A stretch of 64,000 nt of DNA from Methanobacterium petrolearium (GCF_017873625.1 NZ_JAGGKL010000003.1:1-64000), one strand, 5' to 3'; shown: positions 30,212 to 39,398, numbered from the stretch's first letter. Numbers and translations are program-made. Notes: generated from the sequence alone by a model not told the origin.

Positions 30212-30916
30212 ATGGAAAAAGAGATTTTAGCTATTATACCCGCGAGAGGTGGGAGTAAGACTATTCCTGGTAAAAACATTAGGGATATGCATGGTAAACC
30301 TTTAATTGCATGGACCATTGAATCAGCTTTAGAATGTGAATTTTTAGATGAAACAGTTGTGAGTACTGATGATCCGAAGATTTCTGAAATCTCAAAAAAA
30401 TATGGAGCAGAAGTACCCTTCTTAAGACCCAAAAAAATATCTGAAGATAATTCCCCTACAATTGATGCACTTATTTATACTATTGATTCTTTGAAAAATA
30501 TGGGTCATAATCCAGAAATTATCGTCTTACTACAACCAACTTCTCCTTTAAGAACAGTTAAAGATATACAAACAGCATTGGAACTCTTCTTTAAACATAA
30601 GACTTGTAATTCAGTGGTCAGTGTTTCAGAATATGAACATTCCCCATACTGGAGCCTGAAGATTGAAAAAGGTTATCTAAAGCCTAACTTTGGAGATGAA
30701 TATTTCAATACAAGGAGACAGGACCTTCCAGAGTTATACATGCCTAATGGGGCTATATATATCTCTTCTGAACCGAATTTGCGAAAATTTGGGGGATTTT
30801 TCAGTGATAAAATTATTCCATATGTAATGCCTAAAGAGAGAAGTGTTGATATTGATACAATGATGGACTTTAAATTAGCAGAGCTAATCTTAGGGGAATT
30901 AAATGAAGAATATTAA
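30212..30916 (+). CDS. neuA: CMP-nonulosonic acid cytidylyltransferase (NeuA/LegF-like)
   Basis: 234 residues from the ATG at 30212, which has AAGGAT upstream and gives the family-type N-terminus AIIPARGGSKTIPGKN, the CTP-binding loop. LLQPTSPLR and the C-terminal VDIDTMMDFKLAE also match CMP-sialate synthetases. It activates a nine-carbon keto-acid with CTP to give the CMP-sugar donor. It is the first gene of a six-gene rightward operon and overlaps neuB by 14 bases. The companion genes point to legionaminic acid rather than N-acetylneuraminic acid. Confidence 0.9.
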   Translation: MEKEILAIIPARGGSKTIPGKNIRDMHGKPLIAWTIESALECEFLDETVVSTDDPKISEISKKYGAEVPFLRPKKISEDNSPTIDALIYTIDSLKNMGHNPEIIVLLQPTSPLRTVKDIQTALELFFKHKTCNSVVSVSEYEHSPYWSLKIEKGYLKPNFGDEYFNTRRQDLPELYMPNGAIYISSEPNLRKFGGFFSDKIIPYVMPKERSVDIDTMMDFKLAELILGELNEEY

Positions 30917-31946
30917 AATTAAAGACACATCTATAGGAAACGAACATCCCTGTTTTATAATTGCCGAAGCAGGTGTCAATCATAATGGATCACTTAATAT
31001 TGCTAAAAAGCTTGTTGATGCAGCTAAAGATGTTGGTTCAGACGCAGTTAAGTTTCAAACCTTTAAAACTGATTCGGTAGTTACCAAAAGTGCTCCTAAA
31101 GCAGAATATCAGAAAAAATTTAGCAATGCTCCCTCTCAATATGACATGATTAAAAAATTAGAGCTTTCCGCTGATGAATTCAGAGAACTATCAGATTATG
31201 CAAAAGAAAAAGGAATCATCTTTTTATCTTCACCATTTGATGAGGAAAGTGTTGATTTACTGGATGAAATTGGAGTACCTGCTTTTAAACTAGGTTCAGG
31301 TGAGATAACCAACCTTCCACTAATAAAACATATAATTAGTAAGGGCAAACCACTCATCCTTTCCACAGGAATGGCCTCTTTATGCGAAATAGAAGATGCA
31401 ATAACCGCAATTAAAGATAAACCCATTGATCTAACATTAATGTATTGTGTAACAAATTATCCTGCATCTGTGGAGGAAGTTGATCTAAATATAATGAACA
31501 CCCTCCACAATACTTTCAAATTCCCTGTCGGGTTTTCTGATCATACTATGGGTATTGAATTAACTGTGGCAGCAGTTGCATTAGGAGCCTGTGTTATTGA
31601 GAAACATTTTACTTTAGATCGCAATTTAGAGGGACCTGATCATAAAGCATCCTTAGAACCTGAAGAATTCAAAACTATGGTTGATTCTATACGCAATGTG
31701 GAGAAAGGCATGGGTAATGGTGTTAAAAAATTGACTGATAATGAATTGTCAATTAAAAAAATGGCTAGAAAGAGTATTATGGCTGGAAGGGACATTCAAA
31801 AAGGCGAGATATTGAAAAAAGATATGTTAACCATTAAAAGGCCAGAAACTGGTATTTACCCCAAATATATTGATTTAATCATTGGTAAAAAGGTCAACAA
31901 ACCAGTGCTGAAGGATGAACCAATTAAGTGGGATCTACTCAAATGA
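30903..31946 (+). CDS. neuB: Nonulosonic acid synthase (NeuB/LegI-like)
   Basis: 347 residues: a TIM-barrel synthase domain (about 1-285; AEAGVNHNGSLNIAKKL, FSSPFDEES-type strand, GFSDHTMG) and a C-terminal SAF/antifreeze-like domain (about 288-345, ARKSIMAGRDIQKGEIL). It condenses a six-carbon N-acyl amino sugar with phosphoenolpyruvate to form the nine-carbon acid. It overlaps neuA (14 bases) and shares ATGA with neuC. In the legionaminic pathway the substrate would be 2,4-diacetamido-2,4,6-trideoxymannose. Confidence 0.95.
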   Translation: MKNIKIKDTSIGNEHPCFIIAEAGVNHNGSLNIAKKLVDAAKDVGSDAVKFQTFKTDSVVTKSAPKAEYQKKFSNAPSQYDMIKKLELSADEFRELSDYAKEKGIIFLSSPFDEESVDLLDEIGVPAFKLGSGEITNLPLIKHIISKGKPLILSTGMASLCEIEDAITAIKDKPIDLTLMYCVTNYPASVEEVDLNIMNTLHNTFKFPVGFSDHTMGIELTVAAVALGACVIEKHFTLDRNLEGPDHKASLEPEEFKTMVDSIRNVEKGMGNGVKKLTDNELSIKKMARKSIMAGRDIQKGEILKKDMLTIKRPETGIYPKYIDLIIGKKVNKPVLKDEPIKWDLLK

Positions 31947-33094
31947 AAAAAAGAAAAATTTTATACATTACCGGGACTCGTGCTGATTATGGTCTTATGA
32001 GGTCGGTGTTATTTGAGATCCAAAATAGTGAGAGTCTGGATTTAGAGATCATCGTTACAGGCATGCATTTAATGGAAGAATTTGGAATGACGGTTGATGA
32101 AATAGTCAAGGATGGATTCTGTTATCATGCCTTAAATGCGATTTTCAAGGAAGATGACAAATATTCCATGGCTAAATTTATTGGAAAAACCATATGCCTC
32201 CTAACAGACATGATTAAAGATATTAAGCCAGATTTAATTCTTTTGTTGGGTGATCGTGGTGAAATGCTTGCCGGGGCTATAGTTGGTGCCTATCTCAATA
32301 TTCCTACTGCCCATTTACATGGAGGAGAAATAACTTCAACTGTTGATGAGTATGCCAGACACGCCATAACTAAACTGGTTAACATTCATTTTCCTGCCAC
32401 AAAAAAAAGTGCCGAAAGAATAAGGGCCATGGGTGAAGATCCAGAAAATATTTATATGGTGGGTGCTCCAGGTTTAGATTCCATATTGAAGGATGAATTA
32501 TACGATGAAAACGAAATCTGTTCTAAATATAATCTGGATCCAAAAAAACCGGTTATTTTAATGATTCAACATCCAGTCACATTGGAGGTAGATGATGCAT
32601 CTGCTCAAATTCTGGAAACGTTGAAAGCGATTAAAAAGTTGGAATATCAAACTCTGATTATATATCCTAATGCAGATGCCGGCGGACGAAAGATGATAAA
32701 AAAAATAAAGGAGTATGATAAACTACCTTTCATACAATCTTTTAAGAACATTCCACGAAAAGATTTCATAAGTTTGTTGAGAGTTGTTAGCCTCATAATT
32801 GGTAACTCCAGTAGTGGAATAATTGAAGCCCCCTCCTTTAAATTACCGGTAGTTAACATAGGTTCACGGCAGAAAAATAGAGAATGTGCTCAAAATGTGT
32901 TAAATATTAACTACGATACTGAAGAAATTAAAAAGGCAATTGAAAAAGCGCTTTATGATGAAGAATTCTTGGAGAATGTAGAAAACTGTCAGAATCCATA
33001 TGGTGAAGGAAATACCGCCACTGCAATAGTTAAAATTCTTAAAGATATAAATCTTGACGATAATATATTAAACAAGGCTTTAAACTATGACTGA
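31943..33094 (+). CDS. neuC: Hydrolysing UDP-GlcNAc-type 2-epimerase (NeuC/LegG-like)
   Basis: 383 residues of the GT-B-like 2-epimerase fold: GTRADYGLM near the N-terminus, LLLGDRGEMLAGA, HLHGGE and GNSSSGIIEAP. NeuC-type enzymes remove UDP and invert C2, giving the free manno-configured sugar for the synthase. This type (rather than a PseG nucleotidase) separates sialic and legionaminic routes from pseudaminic acid. It starts inside the neuB stop (ATGA), so translation is coupled. Close to the family's usual length. Confidence 0.95.
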   Translation: MKKRKILYITGTRADYGLMRSVLFEIQNSESLDLEIIVTGMHLMEEFGMTVDEIVKDGFCYHALNAIFKEDDKYSMAKFIGKTICLLTDMIKDIKPDLILLLGDRGEMLAGAIVGAYLNIPTAHLHGGEITSTVDEYARHAITKLVNIHFPATKKSAERIRAMGEDPENIYMVGAPGLDSILKDELYDENEICSKYNLDPKKPVILMIQHPVTLEVDDASAQILETLKAIKKLEYQTLIIYPNADAGGRKMIKKIKEYDKLPFIQSFKNIPRKDFISLLRVVSLIIGNSSSGIIEAPSFKLPVVNIGSRQKNRECAQNVLNINYDTEEIKKAIEKALYDEEFLENVENCQNPYGEGNTATAIVKILKDINLDDNILNKALNYD

Positions 33095-33521
33095 AAAACG
33101 CTTTAAAAATTGGAAACCCCCTCAAATCAGTGATGGGGTTATGAATGAATATAATTGGGTAGTCCAGAATAAAAAAAAATTTTTTTTAGGATATAAAACT
33201 GATGTAGGGGCATTTACATATATAAATGCCAAAAACGGTGTGACAATTGAAGATTATGCACAAATCGGCTCCCATTGCTCCATATACTCAATTTCCACCA
33301 TAGACAATAAACAAGGACCAGTGGTCCTCAAAAGAAATTGTAGAATTGGAAGTCATTCTATAGTGATGCCTAATGTTACCATTGGAAAAAATTCCATAGT
33401 AGGAGCATTCAGTTTTATCAACCAGGACATACCAGAAAACGTTATTGCTTTCGGTGTTCCAGTTAAAATTAAAAGAAAACTAACTGAAGAAGAGATAGAA
33501 AAATTAGAAGAGGATATTTAA
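33087..33521 (+). CDS. Left-handed beta-helix acetyltransferase (LegH-like)
   Basis: 144 residues with hexapeptide repeats of the left-handed beta-helix type (for example VTIEDYAQIGSHCSIYS and NCRIGSHSIVMPNVTIGKNS), ending in the usual IPENVIAFGVPVK. Such trimeric enzymes transfer acetyl from acetyl-CoA to sugar amino or hydroxyl groups. It overlaps neuC by eight bases. It sits next to an aminotransferase that would make a 4-amino sugar, so the best inference is N-acetylation of that amino group, as by LegH. It is shorter than PglD-type enzymes and lacks their Rossmann domain. Confidence 0.8.
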   Translation: MTEKRFKNWKPPQISDGVMNEYNWVVQNKKKFFLGYKTDVGAFTYINAKNGVTIEDYAQIGSHCSIYSISTIDNKQGPVVLKRNCRIGSHSIVMPNVTIGKNSIVGAFSFINQDIPENVIAFGVPVKIKRKLTEEEIEKLEEDI

Positions 33522-34642
33522 TGACATGGAAGATTCCACTTTTCAAAATACTTTGGGATGAAGATGATGTTGAAGCAGTTGATCAGGAGATAAAATCCGG
33601 TATGAACTGGGCTGTGGGTGAGAATGTAGAAAAATTTGAAACCCTGCTCAATGAGGAAATGGGAAGTAAATATTCCATAGCTTTCAATTCCGGAACTTCA
33701 GCTATTCATGCGCTCCTTTATGCTCATGGAATAGGATCCGGTGATGAAGTTATTGTTCCATCATTCACGTTTATTGCAACTGCCAATGCCCCTTTTTTTG
33801 TTGGTGCTAAGCCCATGTTTGCAGATATAGAAGAAGAAACATTAGGCCTGGATCCTGAAAGTGTAAATGAAATGATCACACCCAAAACCAGGGCAATCAT
33901 GCCTATACACTACGGTGGATGCCCCTGCAAAATAAGAGAATTAAGAGAACTGGCTGATGATAATGATTTGATTTTAATTGAAGATGCAGCTGAAGCTATG
34001 GGGGCTAAAATTAAGGACAAAATGGTTGGAACCTTTGGAGATTCTGCTATTCTAAGTTTTTGTCAGAATAAAATCATCACCACCGGGGAAGGGGGGGCTG
34101 TGCTCACTGATTCAAGAGAAATCTACGAAAAACTCCTTTTAACAAGATCACATGGTAGATTAGAAACTGAGGATTATTTTTCATCACTGGAACCCTTTGA
34201 TTATGTGACATTAGGATACAACTTTAGAATGTCCAACATCACAGCAGCATTGGGAATATCTCAACTTAAAAAACTAGAAAAAATCATTGCCATGAGAAGA
34301 AAAAACAGCCAATACTATAATAAAAAATTAGAACCTCTGAATAACCATATTAGGCCATTAGTCACTCCGAAAGATTATTATAATGTTTATCAACTTTACA
34401 ATACATTTGTTGAAAAAAGAGATGAATTAATGAGGTATTTGGGTGATAAAGGTATTATGAGCAAAATTTACTTTGACCCGGTGCATTTATCCTACTTCTA
34501 TAAAAATAAATTAAACTACAAATGTGATCTTCCAGTTACCGAAAAAATTTCAAAAAAGATCTTAACATTACCCATGTACCCTGGTCTTAAAGAAGAGGAA
34601 ATTGATTTGGTAGCAAATGAGATTGCAAATTTTTATGAATGA
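33521..34642 (+). CDS. DegT/DnrJ/EryC1 sugar aminotransferase (LegC-like)
   Basis: 373 residues of a PLP-dependent nucleotide-sugar aminotransferase. NSGTSAIHALL and IVPSFTFIATANA lie in the N-terminal half, the PLP aspartate is in IEDAAEAMGA, and Lys184 in SFCQNKIITTGEGG forms the Schiff base. It would aminate the 4-keto sugar made by the dehydratase encoded next. The start overlaps the acetyltransferase stop by one base (TAATG). In the legionaminic pathway this step is done by LegC, which is the role inferred here. Confidence 0.9.
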   Translation: MTWKIPLFKILWDEDDVEAVDQEIKSGMNWAVGENVEKFETLLNEEMGSKYSIAFNSGTSAIHALLYAHGIGSGDEVIVPSFTFIATANAPFFVGAKPMFADIEEETLGLDPESVNEMITPKTRAIMPIHYGGCPCKIRELRELADDNDLILIEDAAEAMGAKIKDKMVGTFGDSAILSFCQNKIITTGEGGAVLTDSREIYEKLLLTRSHGRLETEDYFSSLEPFDYVTLGYNFRMSNITAALGISQLKKLEKIIAMRRKNSQYYNKKLEPLNNHIRPLVTPKDYYNVYQLYNTFVEKRDELMRYLGDKGIMSKIYFDPVHLSYFYKNKLNYKCDLPVTEKISKKILTLPMYPGLKEEEIDLVANEIANFYE

Positions 34643-34665
34643 TAATTGATTTAGGGATGATAAGT

Positions 34666-35652
34666 ATGACTGACTTTTACAAAGATAAAGTGGTTCTGGT
34701 AACTGGTGGAACCGGTTCAATTGGTAGTGAGATCGTAAAAAAACTCATCAAGTTCCAGCCAAAGATTGTCAGGGTTCTGGATAACAATGAAACAGCACTT
34801 TTTGAACTGGAACAGGAACTAAACACCGAAAGGATCCGAACATTCATAGGAGATATAAGGGATAAAGAAAGATTAAAACGTGCTTTTGAAAATGTTGATA
34901 TTGTTTTTCATGCCGGGGCTTTAAAGCATGTTTCTCTTTGTGAATTCAATCCATTTGATGCCGTTAAAACCAATGTTCTGGGAACTCAGAATGTGCTTAA
35001 TGCTGCTCTGGATATGAATGTGAAAAAGGTAATAACCATCAGCACTGATAAAGCTGTTAATCCTATAAATGTAATGGGAGCCACTAAACTATTAGCAGAA
35101 CGTCTGACAATATCAGCCAATCACTATGTTGGAGATAGAAATACTGTTTTTTCATGCGTAAGATTTGGAAATGTCCTCGACTCTCGAGGTTCTGTAGTGC
35201 CTATCTTCAAAAAACAGATCGAAAAAGGGGGTCCTTTGACAATAACTGACCCTGAAATGACTCGCTTTGTGATGAGCATACCTGAAGCTGTGGATTTAAT
35301 TCTGCAAGCTGGCGAAATAGCTGGGGGAAATGAAATATTCATACTCAAAATGCCAGCCCTGAATATCGTAGATCTGGCAGAGGTCATGATAGAAGTATTA
35401 GCTCCCCAATACGGTTTCACTCCGGATGAAATAAAAATTGAGTATATGGGAAAAAGACTTGGCGAAAAAATGTTCGAGGAACTTATGACTACTGAAGAAT
35501 TAACTCATGTAGTAGAGAATGGTGAATTATTTGTTTTAAACTCCAAATACATTCCAGATGTAAATAAAAATTTTGATTATAACTCCCATTTAGCCAGAAA
35601 GTTGTCTAAAGATGAGATCAAAGATGTTATAGGTAAATTTCTTAATCTTTAA
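34666..35652 (+). CDS. UDP-GlcNAc 4,6-dehydratase-like protein (CapD/LegB-type)
   Basis: 328 residues of the polysaccharide-biosynthesis CapD-type extended SDR family: NAD loop VTGGTGSIGSE, FHAGALKHVSLCE, and the catalytic STDKAVNPINVMGATK in which Met replaces the usual Tyr, as in the CapD/WbpM group. It dehydrates a nucleotide-linked GlcNAc at C4-C6 to a 4-keto-6-deoxy sugar, the first committed step of the 2,4-diamino sugar route. ATG 34666 has AGGGATGA upstream; two in-frame ATGs earlier are less suitable. Last gene of the cassette. Confidence 0.85.
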   Translation: MTDFYKDKVVLVTGGTGSIGSEIVKKLIKFQPKIVRVLDNNETALFELEQELNTERIRTFIGDIRDKERLKRAFENVDIVFHAGALKHVSLCEFNPFDAVKTNVLGTQNVLNAALDMNVKKVITISTDKAVNPINVMGATKLLAERLTISANHYVGDRNTVFSCVRFGNVLDSRGSVVPIFKKQIEKGGPLTITDPEMTRFVMSIPEAVDLILQAGEIAGGNEIFILKMPALNIVDLAEVMIEVLAPQYGFTPDEIKIEYMGKRLGEKMFEELMTTEELTHVVENGELFVLNSKYIPDVNKNFDYNSHLARKLSKDEIKDVIGKFLNL

Positions 35653-35755
35653 CAACCCCCTCAATCACTATTGAAGCCCATAATTCATCATTGATTTCTT
35701 TTTTTAATAAATAATCATTTTAATAAATTAAATCCGTTGTAATAGATTAAAAAAA

Positions 35756-36982
35756 CTATTTATCTAATATTTTTTCCCAATCTTTAATGATTTTTTTATA
35801 GGAAAAATCTTCTGCCCTTTTTAGTCCATTTGAATATTTATCTCTTAATTCCGGTTCTTCAATTATTTTTATCATCAGATTGGACAGCATATTCTCAGAT
35901 TGATTTAAGGGTACTTCCATTAGAGGTTTAAATATAAGTTCGTTGGTAAAATTTTGAGTGAGAATGGCACATTCTCCAAAATAGGGATAATCAACTGCTT
36001 TGTTCAAACTCAATTCAGGACATAATATTTCCCTTGGGCCAGTTTTACAATCTGTAGATATAATAGGAAGGTCCATTGAAAGAGATTCAATCAAGACCAA
36101 AGGTAAACCTTCCCATAATGAGCTAAAGACAAAGCAATCAGAATTTTTAAAAAAAGGAAATACATTTTCCTGTTCACCCAAAAGAAAAACATTTTTATTT
36201 AATCCAAGATCATTTATTAACCCTTCCAACTTTTCTCTTAAATCCCCTTCACCCAGGATGAATAACCTTGCATTTTTATATTTATCCACCACTCGCCGAA
36301 AGCCTCGAATCAGAAACCATTGCCCCTTCTGGCGGTCCAACCTGCCCAGATTAATGAAGTTAAAATATGGATTTTCACCGCGGTTTTCCTTTACATTTCC
36401 CTGGAAAAAGTCTTTATATTGGTCTGGGAGTTTTTCTTCCGATAATTTAAGGTTTTTTTCAATATCCATCATATTATAAATAGTGGAAGTATTTTTAAAA
36501 CCATAACTTTCATTAAAGATTTTTTCAATTTCCTTAGAAACACAGACAATTTCATCGGCATGGGGATAAAAGGACCTTATTAAGCGGTATTTAAGTGGGC
36601 TGTCCATGAATATTTCAGGATTCATATGCTGTGAGATAATGATACGAACAGTGTTACCATAAAGCCAGCGACTTAAAATTGCATAAAAATTAGCAGGATC
36701 ACCTGCTGAAATCATGATGTCTATATCCAGATCCTTGCAGATTTTTTTAACTTTAGAAGAATTTCGTAAAAGATTAAATCCCCTTTTTATATCATTTCCA
36801 TAAATATCGTCTTCATTGAGAGTATAATAATCTCCTTTAAAATTGTATTTGGGGTTACCATCCATTAAAGTTAGATAAGAAACATGATATCCTTGGGCAT
36901 GTAGTTCACTGCCTAGAATAGCTGCGAACTTATCTGAGCCTACACCAACTTTTAATGAATCTGCAATTATTAAAATTTTCAT
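35756..36982 (-). CDS. Family 4 glycosyltransferase, copy B
   Basis: 408 residues, close paralogue of the 25531-26760 gene over the full length. It has the opening KILIIADSLKVGVGSDKF, FINLGRLDRQKGQWFLI and SLWEGLPLVLIESLSMDLPI, with the Glu-x7-Glu pattern. The GVGS loop replaces GGGS of copy A. It lies on the minus strand on the far side of the nonulosonic acid cassette, downstream of the GT2 gene. Expected to act in assembly of the same surface glycan. Confidence 0.85.
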   Translation of the reverse strand: MKILIIADSLKVGVGSDKFAAILGSELHAQGYHVSYLTLMDGNPKYNFKGDYYTLNEDDIYGNDIKRGFNLLRNSSKVKKICKDLDIDIMISAGDPANFYAILSRWLYGNTVRIIISQHMNPEIFMDSPLKYRLIRSFYPHADEIVCVSKEIEKIFNESYGFKNTSTIYNMMDIEKNLKLSEEKLPDQYKDFFQGNVKENRGENPYFNFINLGRLDRQKGQWFLIRGFRRVVDKYKNARLFILGEGDLREKLEGLINDLGLNKNVFLLGEQENVFPFFKNSDCFVFSSLWEGLPLVLIESLSMDLPIISTDCKTGPREILCPELSLNKAVDYPYFGECAILTQNFTNELIFKPLMEVPLNQSENMLSNLMIKIIEEPELRDKYSNGLKRAEDFSYKKIIKDWEKILDK

Positions 36983-37023
36983 ATTTTAACCTAATGATGA
37001 TTTTTTATCTTTTATTTTGGCTT

Positions 37024-38019
37024 TTATGAAATTAATCCTTTTAGAAATCCAAGACCATATCCCAGGTGTATAACTGGAAATATCAGGAGTGCAGAGGCAT
37101 GTTTGAAACTACCCTGCTTGGTTATGATGAGGATGGTGTATAATACATCCATCAACAGATAAAGGATAATAGGGGACCATATCAAAATCAAATAGTTAAA
37201 GTTTGTTGGGATAATCAAGAACAGTATTAGACTTATAACTGCAAATATTAAGTAGACAATTGTAAAAACCGGGATTAAATGGTAATATTTCAGTGTTTCA
37301 CCGTATTTTTTGGCCAGTTTGTATCTCCCTTCCCCGTACTTATACATCTGTCTGGAGAACTGCCTGATGTTCTTGCGACGGTACTGGTACACTAATGCCT
37401 TGGGGTGTTTAAGGAGCACGTATCCATTATTTACCAGTTGGTGGTTGAAGTCGGTGTCTTCACACTGGGTCATCTTTTCATCGTAATAAACAGCTTCCTT
37501 TTCTAGAATGGATCTTTTGTACAATGCAAATGCCACGGTATCTACGGGATGTATATCTTCTTCCTTGGTGTACGAGGTTCCAATTCCTCCGAAAAGTGTT
37601 TGCACACAGTAGGCGACTGTTTTCCCGAAATTAGTATCATCTTCTGGGCTGGCGTAGGTAGAGCCAACACCGCCCAACTGACACTTACCTTCGTATTCTT
37701 TAAAGGATGTGTAAAGCAGTTCCAGCCAGTTACTATCCACATATGCATGTCCGTCCAGGTAGGCTATGTATTTTGATGTACCGGCTTTGAGGCCTATATT
37801 ACGCCCGGTGCTTATGGTCTCCCTTTCATTGGATAAAAGTCTAACGCGGGGGTCTTCATCCATGAGTCTTTTTACTATCTTCCTGGTCTTATCCCCTGAC
37901 TTTCCATCAACCACAAGTATGTTTATGTCTTCTATGGTCTGATGAATGAGGGATCGGATGCACCTTTCTATGTGTTCTTCTTCGTTTTTAACACCTATAA
38001 TGATGTCTATATCTGCCAT
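37024..38019 (-). CDS. Family 2 glycosyltransferase with C-terminal membrane helices
   Basis: 331 residues from the ATG at 38019. A GT-A domain (about 1-230) has IIIGVKNEEEHIERCI, ILVVDGKSGDKT, the AYLDGHAYVD metal region and a CEDTDFNHQL acid motif. Three or four hydrophobic segments follow (about 245-325). This resembles ExoM-like and AglE-like membrane-associated transferases that elongate lipid-linked glycans. The frame is open 15 codons upstream without a better start. Transcribed leftwards toward GT4 copy B, 40 bases away. Confidence 0.85.
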   Translation of the reverse strand: MADIDIIIGVKNEEEHIERCIRSLIHQTIEDINILVVDGKSGDKTRKIVKRLMDEDPRVRLLSNERETISTGRNIGLKAGTSKYIAYLDGHAYVDSNWLELLYTSFKEYEGKCQLGGVGSTYASPEDDTNFGKTVAYCVQTLFGGIGTSYTKEEDIHPVDTVAFALYKRSILEKEAVYYDEKMTQCEDTDFNHQLVNNGYVLLKHPKALVYQYRRKNIRQFSRQMYKYGEGRYKLAKKYGETLKYYHLIPVFTIVYLIFAVISLILFLIIPTNFNYLILIWSPIILYLLMDVLYTILIITKQGSFKHASALLIFPVIHLGYGLGFLKGLIS

Positions 38020-38396
38020 TAGTAACTCTACCTTCTCTCTATATTTTATACTATTTTTATACATCTAATAATTATAAAACTATTGTAAGAGAATTTCTAT
38101 TCACTGGTTTTTTATGTTCTTTAGGTTACAGCCTGTCTGGTTTGTGGTGAAAATTTCTGTTTACTTGAGCTTGGTTCGACGTTTTGGTATATAATCAATT
38201 GTTTTTTGGTAAAAGTACAGTTGTATGTATTATAAATATTAAAATGGAGTCTTAAGAATTTAAGGGTTTATTAATGATGGGATATAATATTTTATTAGAA
38301 AAATAATATAAAAAAATTATAATTAATACCTAAAATTAAAAATTAAGATTTATTGAATATATTTTTATTAGAAAGAATTCATTGCAAGTGATCTAA
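38020..38396. other. Spacer at the edge of the glycan island
   Basis: About 375 bases between divergent genes. Positions 38105-38200 are less AT-rich than the rest and hold a 26-codon open frame (38114-38194) with no good ribosome site, possibly a gene remnant. The remainder is extremely AT-rich with no recognised element. Confidence 0.4.
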
Positions 38397-39398
38397 ATGG
38401 TAAATTTCATCAATATAAGAAATAAAATTATTAACACATTTATTATCTTTAATTCCTTAACAGATGCCCGTAAATATGCATATTTAAATTTTAAAAGTAA
38501 AGGAACATTTAAAAACGATAAAATGGATTATATGTCCTATGGAATTAAATTAATAGTTTTTTCCACTGTTTTTATTTTCAAATCAACTATCAAATATCTT
38601 TCTATCTATATTTCTTCACTTATGAATGGAAATAAACCAATAATCTTTAACAGTATCGAAATGGTTGTAACAGAAAAATGTAATTTATTATGTCCAGGAT
38701 GTATTAGTCTAATTCCACATTATAAAGATCCTGAAAATAAAGATGTAGATGATCTTAGCAGTTATTTATCCACTTTTTTAGACGTTGTTGATTACATTAG
38801 TATAATTAAAATTATGGGCGGAGAACCTTTTTTAAATAGAAATCTATCGTCTTTTTTGGAAAAATTTTGTTCTGAAAAAAGATATAGTGAAAAATTTAAT
38901 AAATTAGTATTTATCACAAACGGCACTGTAACTCCAGATAAAGATACTCTAAAAGTTATGGGACTTTTTAAAGACAAGATAGAGGTTCGAGTTTCAAATT
39001 ATGGAAAAAAAAGTAGTAAAATTACAGATTCGTTAATAGACTATAATGTAGTATATGTAATAGGCAAAGATTCCAATTCCCACTGGGTAGATATTGGTGA
39101 TTTGAAAAGGAAAAATCGAGATGAAATAACCTTAAAGAAAATGTTTTCTGAATGTGAGGCAAAGAAAAACTGCAATACACTATTAGATGGAAAGCTTTAT
39201 CTTTGTCCATTTGCAGCACATGGAACTAAATTAGGTTTTTTTCCAGATGATGGTAGTTATGTTGATTTAAGTTCAAATAGGAATTATGAAAAGTTATGTG
39301 AATCGTTTTATAAAATTCGAAGTTTAGAATATATAGGAACATGTGACTATTGTGATATACCCTTATCGAAAACTTATGTCGAGGAGTCTCCTAATTAA
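38397..39398 (+). CDS. Radical SAM protein with extra C-terminal cysteines
   Basis: 333 residues. Residues 1-85 are basic and include a hydrophobic stretch (about 50-76) that may bind the membrane. Residues about 90-260 are a radical SAM domain with the cluster motif CNLLCPGC (Cys-x3-Cys-x2-Cys) and MGGEPFLN. The C-terminal region has CEAKKNC, a cysteine in LYLCPFAA and CDYC, positioned like a reduced SPASM/Twitch auxiliary-cluster region. These enzymes generate a 5'-deoxyadenosyl radical; the substrate cannot be told. Very AT-rich codon use and position beside the glycan island suggest an accessory gene, perhaps for glycan or peptide modification. Confidence 0.8.
   Translation: MVNFINIRNKIINTFIIFNSLTDARKYAYLNFKSKGTFKNDKMDYMSYGIKLIVFSTVFIFKSTIKYLSIYISSLMNGNKPIIFNSIEMVVTEKCNLLCPGCISLIPHYKDPENKDVDDLSSYLSTFLDVVDYISIIKIMGGEPFLNRNLSSFLEKFCSEKRYSEKFNKLVFITNGTVTPDKDTLKVMGLFKDKIEVRVSNYGKKSSKITDSLIDYNVVYVIGKDSNSHWVDIGDLKRKNRDEITLKKMFSECEAKKNCNTLLDGKLYLCPFAAHGTKLGFFPDDGSYVDLSSNRNYEKLCESFYKIRSLEYIGTCDYCDIPLSKTYVEESPN

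Noticed and set aside
30212..35652. Plain N-acetylneuraminic acid or pseudaminic acid pathway
   Set aside because: Dehydratase, aminotransferase and acetyltransferase genes are unnecessary for Neu5Ac, and a NeuC-type epimerase instead of a PseG nucleotidase argues against pseudaminic acid.
38114..38194. 26-codon frame in less AT-rich DNA at the island edge
   Set aside because: Too short and without a ribosome site. It may be a gene remnant, but no homologue can be named.
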